This document shows positions 46,293-57,000 of a DNA stretch of 64,000 bases, in pieces. A program made the translations under genes and the position numbers. Position 1 is the first letter of the stretch. The number at the start of each line of letters is the position of its first letter. Source of the DNA: a virus; the IMG/VR virus record IMGVR_UViG_3300037086_000474, positions 1 to 64,000 of that record. One strand, 5' to 3'. The notes under the pieces were generated by a model. It did no database searches. It had not been told where the DNA came from and worked only from the letters and a program-made list of their open reading frames with translations.

Positions 46293-47381
46293 TTGAGAAA
46301 ATTTGCGTCTGTCACAGATCGATTGATTTTTGAAACTCGTGCAAAGAACCTCACTAAGCTTGGAGAAGAACCAGTTCTTTCAGTGGTAACCGATTTCCCA
46401 CTCGAATTCACGAGAATGGTTTTTAAAGGTCTTCAGCAGGTGTGGGAAATAGATCCAGATGTTGTTGAAACTGCTGTGAGAAAGATGGGTGAAACCATTG
46501 TTGGAAGCTCTCTTTCAAATAGAAACCCTTGGTTTGATAGCAATAACGACAATAGATTTGAATTCAAAGATGGAAAAAGTGGGCACGACATTCAATTCGA
46601 ACTCAATTTTATTGGAAATGAAGCACTGTGGAGCATTAGGATTTCATATGAAAGAGTTCTTGAAAAAAATCGAACTCTTCCGATAAGAATAGGAAGAATA
46701 ACTGCTAATGAAATGATTGCTAATTTCGTTGGTAAAGCAAAACAGATGATGACTGATATGAAACCTAGATATCCAAGGACCGCAGAAGGGGATGAAGCTG
46801 TTGAAAGAGCCGAAAAGGGATTGAAAAAAGAATGGCCTCAAATTATCAACAAGCTTCAGCCATTTGCAATGGCTCATTATTTGTTTTTTGGAGAAGAGCG
46901 CCAGGAAAAAAGAAATGTCCATCGTCTATTCTTGAGACCATCATTTTCAAAACACGGTATTGGTAGTTGGACACGTCATGTAGAAGACGCTCTTTCTTGG
47001 AACGACATCAATAGAAATTGGGGCTTTAATGATCCTCTCAAAGACTTTACTTATTCTTTTCAATTTGAGGCATTGGAAAAAGCATTGCCAGGAATATGGA
47101 AGCGTTTGAGAGCCAACAGTGTTTTGATCATGGGTGGAGGTTTCACTGGAGATTACATTTGGCTCGACACGTCTCCAGCATCAAGATCTGCAAGGCATCC
47201 ATCCTCTAGCAAAAAAGATGATGGTGGTTGGTATTCTTATGGAGAAGTAGAAGAAGACATAGAAAAGAGACTCGACATGCAAATTCAGGGTGCCAAAGAA
47301 AAAGCCAAATCAATGACACTCGAAGAATTCAAACGATTTCTCATAATAAATGCTCTAGACAATGTAAAAGAGGAGAAATAA
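46293..47381 (+). CDS. 362-residue protein of unknown function
   Basis: TTG start with GGAGA just upstream. Helical protein with LVFKGLQQVWEIDPDVVETA-like segment, a beta stretch around SGHDIQFELNFIGNEALWSI, and SVLIMGGGFTGDYIWLD near residue 295. Two lysine-rich helices at the end. No known family recognised. Between two anchor-domain genes, so probably a virion component or assembly factor. Confidence 0.65.
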   Translation: MRKFASVTDRLIFETRAKNLTKLGEEPVLSVVTDFPLEFTRMVFKGLQQVWEIDPDVVETAVRKMGETIVGSSLSNRNPWFDSNNDNRFEFKDGKSGHDIQFELNFIGNEALWSIRISYERVLEKNRTLPIRIGRITANEMIANFVGKAKQMMTDMKPRYPRTAEGDEAVERAEKGLKKEWPQIINKLQPFAMAHYLFFGEERQEKRNVHRLFLRPSFSKHGIGSWTRHVEDALSWNDINRNWGFNDPLKDFTYSFQFEALEKALPGIWKRLRANSVLIMGGGFTGDYIWLDTSPASRSARHPSSSKKDDGGWYSYGEVEEDIEKRLDMQIQGAKEKAKSMTLEEFKRFLIINALDNVKEEK

Positions 47382-47382
47382 G

Positions 47383-47904
47383 GTGATAATCCTCTTGACT
47401 AATATTTCAAATGATACTGTCGTCATCAATGACTTGGGAATAGAGCTTCCCACGCAAGTTAGCTTAGACATAAGACCAAGGTATTCTGATGAACAAATAC
47501 TTGGATCTTCTAGTTTAATAGAAGCCATAGATGCCAGGGCATTTTCTTTGGCTGTTGATGGAGTTTCAACCACCTTTCCTCAACTCGTGGTTCTTTTAAC
47601 CTATTTGAATCGAATAAACCATGAAACTTTACCGACCTTAATACATGAAATTAGTCAACCTTCTTTTTATACTGTCACTAGAGACAGCAAAGGATTAGTC
47701 GCAAGTGTTATTGGATACACAGATGAGACTATGGTTCTTAAAGTAAGAGAGGAGATCTACACTAGAATTCCTAATTCTATTGCCATTACTTCAATTACTA
47801 CTCATCAATATAATACAAGTGGAAACATAGTGTCCACTGAAATTAATTATCCAATGAGAGATACAACTAATAAGATTTCCAACTATACGGCTACGAAGTC
47901 ATAG
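47383..47904 (+). CDS. short anchor-domain virion protein
   Basis: 173 residues from a GTG one base after the previous stop. VINDLGIELPTQVSLDIRPR is the anchor; FSLAVDGVSTTFPQLVVLLT matches the second subdomain of 44502. A beta-rich tail of ~90 residues replaces the fibre shaft and head, so this is an anchor with a minimal attachment. Confidence 0.7.
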   Translation: MIILLTNISNDTVVINDLGIELPTQVSLDIRPRYSDEQILGSSSLIEAIDARAFSLAVDGVSTTFPQLVVLLTYLNRINHETLPTLIHEISQPSFYTVTRDSKGLVASVIGYTDETMVLKVREEIYTRIPNSIAITSITTHQYNTSGNIVSTEINYPMRDTTNKISNYTATKS

Positions 47905-47916
47905 GAGAATAAGAAA

Positions 47917-48264
47917 ATGGATCTTAATCTATTAGCCACCCAACTTAATGAAGGCATCATGGGTGAGATTTATTACAGAGCAAAAGAGCTCAGAGCTTTA
48001 AAGAATTCTGGGACAGAAATTGTTAACAAAGTCGCACAAGAGTTCAAAAAAGATCCAAAGGATATAGAGAAACTCTTCTTGCCATATGCCATAAAGGATT
48101 TGGCCGATAATTCTGAGATTGATGATAAGAGATTTGAGACGCTGAAGACAAATTACAGAGATCTTTTTGACCAAAGAGAGTTAAAAACTCTTGGTAAGAC
48201 AACATTTGTCAATCGTCTTGTAGATAGGGTTATTGCAAAAGGACAGTGGGCTCAGGTAGAATAA
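47917..48264 (+). CDS. small helical protein, fibre-linked
   Basis: 115 residues, SD AGGAGAA. Helical throughout (GEIYYRAKELRALKNSG; FVNRLVDRVIAKGQWAQV). No family recognised. Confidence 0.65.
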   Translation: MDLNLLATQLNEGIMGEIYYRAKELRALKNSGTEIVNKVAQEFKKDPKDIEKLFLPYAIKDLADNSEIDDKRFETLKTNYRDLFDQRELKTLGKTTFVNRLVDRVIAKGQWAQVE

Positions 48265-48563
48265 TGACCTTCGACTATGTTGATAAAAGAACAACAAGCA
48301 AAGGATGCAGAATAGTTGCAAATAAAGCAGAGGGCAAAAATTTTTGGGGCGTGATTAAGGCTGATGGAAGTTTTCTCGTGCCTCTCTTTTTTCACAATAT
48401 AGTCATTGATGAAGATCATGGAAAGAAAGATGTTTTCAGAGTTGATTTAAGCAGAAAGCAAGAAGTTCATTCCTATTGGATTAGAGATGATGGCAAATGG
48501 GTGGATAATGGAAGGGACATGATTAGAGGGCTTTTCAAATTTGTTGGAGGATATGATTACTAA
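48264..48563 (+). CDS. small protein of the 48-51 kb cluster
   Basis: 99 residues from ATG 48264, overlapping the previous stop by one base. MTFDYVDKRTTSKGCRIVAN, then FWGVIKADGSFLVPLFFH, a WG-repeat-like beta hairpin. Ends MIRGLFKFVGGYDY. Confidence 0.62.
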   Translation: MTFDYVDKRTTSKGCRIVANKAEGKNFWGVIKADGSFLVPLFFHNIVIDEDHGKKDVFRVDLSRKQEVHSYWIRDDGKWVDNGRDMIRGLFKFVGGYDY

Positions 48564-48907
48564 TGCCAGAACCTTATCGATATAAAACACAGATTTTTGC
48601 AGTTGACGTTTTGGGAGAACCAGTCCCAAACAAAGTAGATAGATACTCAGAAGAACCAAGCGTTCATGTCAGTTTTGATACTAGAGACACTGAACGATAT
48701 GCAGACCACGTGGCCAAGGCTTATCATAAAGCCAAACGCATCGAGTGGCAAAAATCATATAAAGAACTTATGATGAATAAAAGAGCAGATCAAGCAATTG
48801 CTAGAGGGGTTGCTCTTTCTTCTACCCCCTTTGATGCAGACGAATATGAAAAGAGATATGGTGCAAATCTTGTAAGGACTACTGCCGTTCCCAAGGATGC
48901 TATGTAA
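48563..48907 (+). CDS. small protein of the 48-51 kb cluster
   Basis: 114 residues, one-base overlap. VHVSFDTRDTERYADHVAKA and a long basic helix (KAYHKAKRIEWQKSYKEL). No recognised motif. Confidence 0.6.
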   Translation: MPEPYRYKTQIFAVDVLGEPVPNKVDRYSEEPSVHVSFDTRDTERYADHVAKAYHKAKRIEWQKSYKELMMNKRADQAIARGVALSSTPFDADEYEKRYGANLVRTTAVPKDAM

Positions 48908-48909
48908 AG

Positions 48910-49194
48910 ATGATTAGTCTTGAGAATGTAATTGAAACATACAGAAACAAAGGCAAAGACTATCGCTCATTTGAATATCTCGGTCTAGAGACAGATTGCT
49001 CATATAAGGGATATCAACATGAGTGGGAATGTAGAGTGGGTGGCATAATAGATATGCGAGGTCGATATAGTCCATATTATTTTACAATAAAAAGACTAAC
49101 AATAAAGGCATTGGCAGAGGCGCTTGAGAATATGTTTAGGAGAAATGAAGTCAAGAAACTTTTTTTTGATAAAATTTTTGAGGTTGCTAGATGA
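48910..49194 (+). CDS. small protein of the 48-51 kb cluster
   Basis: 94 residues starting 2 bases after the previous stop. LGLETDCSYKGYQHEWECRV and a final helix VKKLFFDKIFEVAR, similar to the aromatic-lysine ends of the next genes. Confidence 0.62.
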   Translation: MISLENVIETYRNKGKDYRSFEYLGLETDCSYKGYQHEWECRVGGIIDMRGRYSPYYFTIKRLTIKALAEALENMFRRNEVKKLFFDKIFEVAR

Positions 49195-49466
49195 TCAAAC
49201 TGTACACTTGGTGCTTTTATACTCCAGATGGAACTCGTACTTATTTTTTCAGTCTCAATGAAGAAAAGACTGTTGGAAAGGGGATTACATTTCCAAAATG
49301 GGCTGAGAAACCTATCTATCAATGGGATGCAATAGCTCACAAAGAAGATCCTGAAAACTGGGTTAATGCCCACAAGCCAAAGGAATTTTCTAGAAAAGTA
49401 ATTAGCTTTATTTTTGAAGACACTGCTTATGTCAAAAAGGTATGGGACCCATTCGATGAGTACTGA
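49191..49466 (+). CDS. small protein of the 48-51 kb cluster
   Basis: 91 residues, ATGA-coupled. MIKLYTWCFYTPDGTRTYFF opening; ends ISFIFEDTAYVKKVWDPFDE. Confidence 0.62.
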   Translation: MIKLYTWCFYTPDGTRTYFFSLNEEKTVGKGITFPKWAEKPIYQWDAIAHKEDPENWVNAHKPKEFSRKVISFIFEDTAYVKKVWDPFDEY

Positions 49467-49815
49467 TGTAGAAACAGGACAATGGATGACACGACAAATA
49501 GGAGCTCCTGGAACACACCTGGAACTATTTTTCTCTCTTGGTGACGCACACATCAAGAGCTTTATGAGAGGTGGTTGGATGGACGCAATACAGTGTGGAT
49601 CGATTGGAAACAACTATCTTAGACAACTGACTTGCACTTTGTATGAAACATCTAAACATCTCAGGAGAACAGCTATTCAATATGCTTCAAAACCAAGGCT
49701 TCTAACTCCAAAAGAACTGAGACTAGTGAAGAAAGAAATAAAAGAATGGGAAGAAGGCCCAAGACAGATATTTATGAAGTGTATTTTTGAAAATCCAAAT
49801 TCGAGAGTTCGATAA
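49459..49815 (+). CDS. small protein of the 48-51 kb cluster, paralogue of the next gene
   Basis: 118 residues from ATG 49459 (8-base overlap); an upstream ATG at 49414 would overlap more. GGWMDAIQCGSIGNNY aligns with GWFEAIKCGSFGTNI of 49815, and the end ELRLVKKEIKEWEEGPRQIF aligns with its LFKAAFKRWGKTGRRLF. Confidence 0.68.
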   Translation, partial: STDVETGQWMTRQIGAPGTHLELFFSLGDAHIKSFMRGGWMDAIQCGSIGNNYLRQLTCTLYETSKHLRRTAIQYASKPRLLTPKELRLVKKEIKEWEEGPRQIFMKCIFENPNSRVR

Positions 49816-50147
49816 TGGAAGGCAAGTGGATAACGAGAGACGAAGGTGGTGACGATCGTTTGCTCTACTTTTGCATAAGTGGTGGACATGTTGATGATGC
49901 GCACGACGGATGGTTTGAAGCAATAAAATGTGGAAGTTTTGGGACCAATATAAATGGCAAAGACTTTTGTTTGATTTACGATAGTCCTGATGGTATGTGG
50001 AAAACAGGCATATGGGATCAATCGGATCCAAAATATTTAAATGCGAATGAAGAAAAACTCTTCAAAGCAGCATTCAAAAGATGGGGAAAAACTGGTCGAA
50101 GATTGTTTGTGAAAATATTTTTCGAGGATATGAAATGGAAGAAGTAA
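49815..50147 (+). CDS. small protein of the 48-51 kb cluster, paralogue of the previous gene
   Basis: 110 residues, one-base overlap. MEGKWITRDEGGDDRLLYFC opening, C-terminal KTGRRLFVKIFFEDMKWKK. Confidence 0.68.
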   Translation: MEGKWITRDEGGDDRLLYFCISGGHVDDAHDGWFEAIKCGSFGTNINGKDFCLIYDSPDGMWKTGIWDQSDPKYLNANEEKLFKAAFKRWGKTGRRLFVKIFFEDMKWKK

Positions 50148-50368
50148 AGCAAGAATGCGATGAACTCAAAGAGTTCTTAGACGTAGAAAGAAGAATTATT
50201 CTCAAACACATTGACAGCCACAAATGGTTCAATGGCATTGCTGATAAAAATGAAGCCATTGCAGACTTCATTTCCCGTTATGCATGGCTTATCCGGGAAA
50301 CTTACTGCATGAGCATTTGTGGCAATAGCAAGAATTGTGCTGTTTTGGATAGCTTGGAAGAAAAATGA
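50135..50368 (+). CDS. small helical protein
   Basis: 77 residues from ATG 50135 with GAGGAT upstream; overlaps the previous gene by 13 bases. Helical (ECDELKEFLDVERRIILKHI), with a C-terminal CMSICGNSKNC cysteine trio. Not a relative of its neighbours. Confidence 0.62.
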   Translation: MEEVKQECDELKEFLDVERRIILKHIDSHKWFNGIADKNEAIADFISRYAWLIRETYCMSICGNSKNCAVLDSLEEK

Positions 50369-50709
50369 AATCAGATACTAAGTTTAGAATTGGTGCCACA
50401 GTCTATTGGGCTGAAATAGATAATGCTAATTTATCACATCAGCCTGACGGTGTCAATCTTTTTAGTGGAACTGTAATTGAAGACAAGATGAGTCAGGACA
50501 GTCCATATATCAAATTCAAAGAGATACTTTACCACGTTGGAAAATACACTTATGCTGGTGAAGGACGAAAATTGGATCCAGTACATCAAAATGCTAGGTT
50601 CAGCCTCTATGGATTTATCAACTCAATGCATTATAAGATTTTCAAAAAACTAGAAAAGGCTCAGAAAGATATGATTGTTCGTATCTTTGAAAAAGAAAAA
50701 TGGCTCTAA
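50365..50709 (+). CDS. small protein of the 48-51 kb cluster, paralogue of the next gene
   Basis: 114 residues, ATGA-coupled. ATVYWAEIDNANLSHQPDGV matches TVYWVEVENSKNIPFIENPDG of the next gene in order and spacing. Ends QKDMIVRIFEKEKWL. Confidence 0.7.
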   Translation: MKSDTKFRIGATVYWAEIDNANLSHQPDGVNLFSGTVIEDKMSQDSPYIKFKEILYHVGKYTYAGEGRKLDPVHQNARFSLYGFINSMHYKIFKKLEKAQKDMIVRIFEKEKWL

Positions 50710-51011
50710 AAAGATCTCTTTACGATGATGAGACCGTTTATTGGGTAGAAGTGGAGAATAGCAAAAACATTCCATTTATTGAAAATCCAGATGGTGTTTT
50801 TCTTTATCGTGGCAAGGTTCAATACACATATGAAAGTGGGCGCTATTATGTCAATAATATGGAATTGTTGTTCTCTACAGACGATAAAAAGAGATCAAAA
50901 TATGGAAAAAGAGATGCAGATTTCCATAACCAGGACACGCTTTTTGACAATCTGCAAAAGGTGAAGAAAGAAATGATACGGATGATGTTCCAAAAACAAC
51001 ACTGGATGTAA
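50700..51011 (+). CDS. small protein of the 48-51 kb cluster, paralogue of the previous gene
   Basis: 103 residues overlapping by 10 bases. Ends VKKEMIRMMFQKQHWM, the clearest copy of this cluster's terminal helix (K-x-M-I-x-x-x-F-x-K-x-x-W). Confidence 0.7.
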   Translation: MALKRSLYDDETVYWVEVENSKNIPFIENPDGVFLYRGKVQYTYESGRYYVNNMELLFSTDDKKRSKYGKRDADFHNQDTLFDNLQKVKKEMIRMMFQKQHWM

Positions 51012-51016
51012 GATAA
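51010..51016 (+). promoter_or_regulatory. candidate late promoter motif
   Basis: AAGATAA in GTAAGATAAAA, overlapping the preceding stop codon and 42 bases before the giant fibre gene. Confidence 0.45.
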
Positions 51017-51058
51017 AAAATCCTGGCCAACAAAGATAGTCGTAGGAGCTAATACAGA

Positions 51059-54000
51059 ATGGCTGAAAATTATCGCATAGTAGAAATAAATGGCCTAGCC
51101 ATTGATCCAATCACTCAAAAAATGCCAGTAGAAATTACTGCTGAGCCACACGCTCTTTTTGGAGTTGAACATTATGGCTTGTTAGATGACAGTCAAATTC
51201 CTAGTGGAATAATGAGAGATCTCGAACATCAGCTCGATCCTCATACTATGATAATTGATGGAAGAGATGTTTCAGTGGATGGAACAAAACTCGATACAAT
51301 TGAAACAGGCGCTGAAGTAAACAATCTCACTGATCAACAAGCTCAGAGTTTGACATCTGGAATTGATTGTAATTGGCACACCCATGACAATAGATATTTC
51401 ACTAAAGCCCAGCTTTCAACATCAGGAATGTCGATGGTTGATTGGGGAAATATCACAGATGCTCCGACAGCATTCAATCCGACTATTGCTACTACCTCCA
51501 CTCTTGGTGGAGTTATTATTGGAAGTGGTGTCAATGTTTCTTCAAATGGAACAATTAGTGTCACTCCGTATACTCTTCCCAAAGCGACACAAACAACTCT
51601 TGGTGGAGTGATTATAGGGCACGATATCAATATCGATGTCAATGGTGTCATCAGCATCGACAATTACGAACCATATATGATGGAGCCTGTTATTTCTGGA
51701 TACTTGCTCTCTTCAAGTGCCGCGGGACTTCGCCATTGGGTTCCACCCTATTCATTACCTCCGGCCACAACTTCTACACTTGGTGGAGTTGTTGTAGGAA
51801 CCAACATTGGAGTTGATGCTAATGGAACAATAAGTGTCACCAATATTCCTTGGTCAATTATTTCATCAACACCAACTTCTATTGCTGGGTACGGAATTGT
51901 TCTCACGTTTTCCAACATCACAACTGCTCTTGGTTACACTCCAATCAATGTCAATCAAATTGGCGTTGCAAATGGTCTCGCTACGCTTGATGGTTCAGGA
52001 CATTTGACCAATTCTCAAATTCCTCTATCTCTTATTGGAGCACTCGTTTATCAGGGAGTTTGGGATGCCAATACAAACACTCCACATTTAGTATCTGGAG
52101 TTGGAACAAAAGGATGGTATTATAAAGTTAGTGTGGCTGGTTCGACAAATATTGATGGAACGACTTCTTGGGATATTGGAGATTTGATTATATTTGATGG
52201 AACGACTTGGGATGCAGTTGAAGAAGTGGCACCAGCAGTTGACAGTTTCAATGGAAGAACCGGCAATGTTGTACTTTCTTCTTCAGATGTCACAACAGCT
52301 CTTACATATACTCCATACAATGTCACAAACCCTGCTGGCTATTTGACACTTTCTACACTTCCAATTGGCTCAACAACAGTTCAAGGTATTTTGGAAGTTG
52401 GTGGTGAATTAGGTGTCTCAAATGGTGTAGTGTCCTATACACTTCCACAAGCCACGACTTCTACTTTAGGTGGAGTAATTGTAGGAACAGGACTTTCTGT
52501 TTCTGCTGGAAATATCAGTATTGTTTATGCAGGAACGGGTTCCATTAATTCAGCTTCTCACAGCGATCATACTCATTCTAATGGCTCCAACATTGGTGGC
52601 CCCTATGAACTCGCTGATGGAAATCCATCAGCTGATGGTTATTTGTTTTCATCCACAATTCTTGGTTCGAGATCTTGGGTGGCTCCATATTCTTTGCCAG
52701 CGGCAACATCCTTTGCTCTAGGTGGAGTAAAGATTGGATCCAACATTGATGTTGAGAGTGATGGAACAATCAGTGTCACTTTCCCAGCTGCCTATTCTCT
52801 TCCAATTGCATCTTCTTCGGTTCTTGGAGGAATAAAGATTGGGGCAAATGTTTCAGTTGCTGGTGACGGAACCATTTCTGTTGCAATTCCATATGTTCTT
52901 CCACCTGCGACCACTTCTGTTCTTGGTGGAGTAATTGTTGGAAGCAACATTAGTGTTGATGTGAATGGTGTAATTAGTATAACTGGATACGAATTAGCAC
53001 TTGGAAATCCATCGACCAATGGCTACCTGCTCTCATCAACAACTTCTGGCACCAGATCTTGGGTTGCACCATATTCTCTTCCTGCCGCTACTTCTTCTGT
53101 TCTTGGAGGAGTAATTATTGGAAGTGGCATCAACAATAGCAGTGGAACTATTTCAGTAACTCCATATTCTCTTCCTGCCGCTACTTCTTCTGTTCTTGGA
53201 GGAGTAATTATTGGAAGTGGCATCAACAATAGCAGTGGAACTATTTCAGTAACTCCATATTCTCTTCCTGCCGCTACTACTTCTGTTCTTGGTGGAATAA
53301 TAGTAGGAACCAACATTTCAGTTTCTTCTGGAACTATATCAGTTGCTACTGCCACCACGGCAGTTCTTGGTGTTGTCAAAGTAGGAACCAACATTACTGT
53401 ATCGTCTGGAACTATATCAGTTGCTACTGCCACCACGGCAGTTCTTGGTGTTGTCAAAGTAGGAACTAATATTTCAGTAGCTTCTGGAGTTATTTCTGTT
53501 GCGACAGCTACTTCATCGGTGCTTGGACTTGTAAAGCCAGATGGAACCATTATTACCATATCCTCTGGAGCCATCACTGTTGCCACCTCTACAACAGCGG
53601 CTCTTGGTGTTGTGAAGCCAGATGGAACAACAATTACTATTGCCGCTGGAGTTATTTCGGCGACACAATACTCTTTGCCAACAGCATCTACCACAGTTCT
53701 TGGTGGAGTAAAGATTGATGGATCCACCATCACTATTTCTGGTGGAGTAATTTCTGCTCCATATACCTATACTTTGCCATCTGCAACAACCGTCACTCTT
53801 GGTGGAGTGATCATTGGAAGTGGCATCACCCTTTCAAATGATGGAACAATCTCAGTCACTCCCTACACTCTTTCACAGGCCACGTCTTCCATTTTAGGTG
53901 GAGTAATTATTGGAAGTGGTATCAATGTTTCAAATGGAACCATAAGCATTGACAACTATGAATTGGCACTTGGAGATCCAACGGCAGATGGATATTTGCT

Positions 54001-57000
54001 TTCTTCTACTACATCTGGAACGAGGTCTTGGGTTGCTCCATACTCTTATTCATTACCAGCCGCCACTACCTCTACTCTTGGAGGAGTGATTGTTGGATCC
54101 AACATTTCGGTTTCATCTGGAACGATCAGCATAACTGCAATTCCTTGGTCAATAGTTTCATCAACACCAACAACAATTTCTGGCTATGGTATTGTGATGA
54201 CTTCTTCTAATGTCACCACCGCACTCGGATATACTCCAATCAATGTCAATCAGATTGGTGTTGCCAATGGGCTTGCAACTCTTGATAGTTCAGGTCACCT
54301 TACCAATTCACAAATACCCCTTTCATTAGTTGGAGCTCTCGTTTATCAAGGTGTTTGGGATGCTTCAGCCAACTCTCCTCATCTAACTAGTGGTGTTGGA
54401 ACTAAAGGGTGGTATTATAAAGTAAGCGTGACTGGAACAACATCTATTGATGGAACATCGGCTTGGGGTGTTGGTGATCTTCTTATTTTCAATGGAACGA
54501 CTTGGGATAGTGTTGAAGAAGTTGCTGCTGAGGTCACATCATTCAACACAAGAACTGGTAATGTTGTATTAACTTCTTCTGATATTACGACGGCTCTTAC
54601 ATACACTCCATATAATGTCAGTAACCCAGCTGGATATTTGACATTGGCCACACTTCCCATTGCTTCATCTTCTACTTTTGGTATTGTAGAAATTGGAAGT
54701 GGCATTGATATCTCTGGCGGTGTAATTTCAGTCACTCCCTATTCTCTACCAACAGCATCCACCACAGTTCTTGGTGGAGTAAAGGTTGATGGTTCTACAA
54801 TCACAATTTCAAATGGGGTCATAACCGCTCCTTACACCTACACTCTTCCAATCGCTACTTCTACAATTCTAGGTGGAGTGAAGATCGGCGCCAATATCAA
54901 TATTTCAAGTGGCACCATAAGCATTGCTAATTATGAATTGGCTCTTGGAATTCCATCCACAAATGGATACTTGCTTTCTTCCACAACCTCTGGAACGAGA
55001 TCTTGGACTGTTCCATATTCTTTGCCAGTGGCAACATCCTCTGTTCTTGGTGGAGTGATCATTGGAAGCGGTATTAATCTAAACAGTGGAACAATTAGTG
55101 TCACACCATATTCGCTCCCAACTGCATCCACCACTGTTCTGGGTGGAGTAAAGATTGATGGATCTACCATCACAATCTCTAGTGGTGTAATTTCTGCTCC
55201 ATATATATACACTCTTCCACAGGCCACCACGTCAGTTCTTGGTGGAATTATCATCGGAAGTGGCATTAATGTTTCAAGTGGAACAATCAGCGTTACTCCA
55301 TATACTCTTCCAGTTGCCACTTCTTCAATTCTTGGAGGAGTAAAAATTGGAAGCAATATTGCTGTTGGTGGAGATGGAACTATCAGCATCGCCAACTATG
55401 AGTTAGTACTTGGAAATCCATCTACAAATGGATACATTCTTTCATCAACCGCTTCTGGAACAAGATCTTGGATTGCCCCATATTCTTTGCCAACTGCATC
55501 GACTACAGTATTGGGTGGTGTCAAAATTGATGGAACATCTGTAGTTATTTCTAGCGGAATCATCTCTGCTACTTACACATACACTCTTCCTGTGGCTACT
55601 TCTTCAACCCTTGGAGGAGTTGTTGTTGGATCAGGACTTAGCGTAAATGCTGGAACAATTTCAGTCAATTTCCCAACTCCATATTCTCTTTCAATTGCAA
55701 CCTCCTCAACATTGGGTGGAGTGAAGATTGGATCTAACATCAATATTGCTGGCGATGGAACTATTTCAATAACTCCATATAGTCTTCCAATTGCAACTTC
55801 TTCTGTTCTTGGAGGAGTAAAGATTGGAAACAATATCACTGTTGGTGGTGATGGAACTATATCTGTAGCAGCACCATATTCTCTACCAGCAGCAACAACG
55901 TCTGCACTTGGTGGAATTATTATAGGAAGCGGTCTTGGTGTGACTAGTGGAGGAACTCTATCAGTTAATTTTCCAGCATCTTATATTCTTCCAGTCGCTA
56001 CAGCTTCTGTTTTGGGTGGAGTAAAAATTGGAGCTAATGTTAGTGTGACTGGAGACGGAACCATTTCAGTAGCCACTCCATATTCACTACCAACCGCTTC
56101 AACCACCATATTAGGTGGTGTAAAAATTGATGGAACAACTGTTACAATTTCATCTGGAATTATTTCAGCTCCCTACACATATACTCTTCCACAGGCAACT
56201 ACTTCTACACTTGGTGGAGTGATAGTTGGGACAGGATTTTCTGTTTCCTTTGGAAACATTTCAGTGGTATATGCTGGAACTGGTTCAGCTAATTTTGCTG
56301 CTCATAGCGATCACAATCACACTGGAATTTATGAACCAGTGCTTGGAAATCCAGGAACGAATGGATATATTCTTTCTTCTACAACTAGTGGAACAAGATC
56401 TTGGATTGTACCATATTCACTTCCTGCTGCCACAACATCTACGCTTGGTGGAGTGATCGTTGGAACGAACATCTCCGTATCAGCTGGAACTATCAGTATC
56501 ACTGCAATTCCTTGGTCCATAATAACATCAACTCCAACCACAATTTCCGGTTATGGAATAGTTCTTACTTCATCAAACATTACCACTGCCCTTGGATATA
56601 CTCCAATCAACTCCAACTTAATCGGAGCCGTTAATGGACTTGCCACCCTTGACGTAACAGGCCACTTGACGACGGCACAAATACCAACTTCTCTTCTTGG
56701 TGGTTTGAATTATCAGGGAATTTGGAATGCTTCTACAAACTCCCCTGCTTTGGCCTCTGGTGTTGGAACTAAAGGGTGGTATTATAAAGTAAGCGTGGCT
56801 GGAACAACCTCCATTGATGGAATTTCTGCTTGGGAGCTTGGTGACTTAATCATATTTGACGGCACTACTTGGGATAGAGTTGAAGGTGGAGTGACAGATG
56901 TCACATCTGTTTTTGGCAGAACTGGTGCAGTCACTTTAATATCTTCAGATGTCACTACCGCTCTTGGGTATACTCCTTACAATGTCACCAACCCTGCTGG

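Noticed and set aside
53023-53733. 236-residue reverse-strand repetitive open frame in the giant fibre
   Set aside because: Its repeats are the antisense of the L-G-G-V shaft units; codon periodicity of the repeat keeps several frames open.
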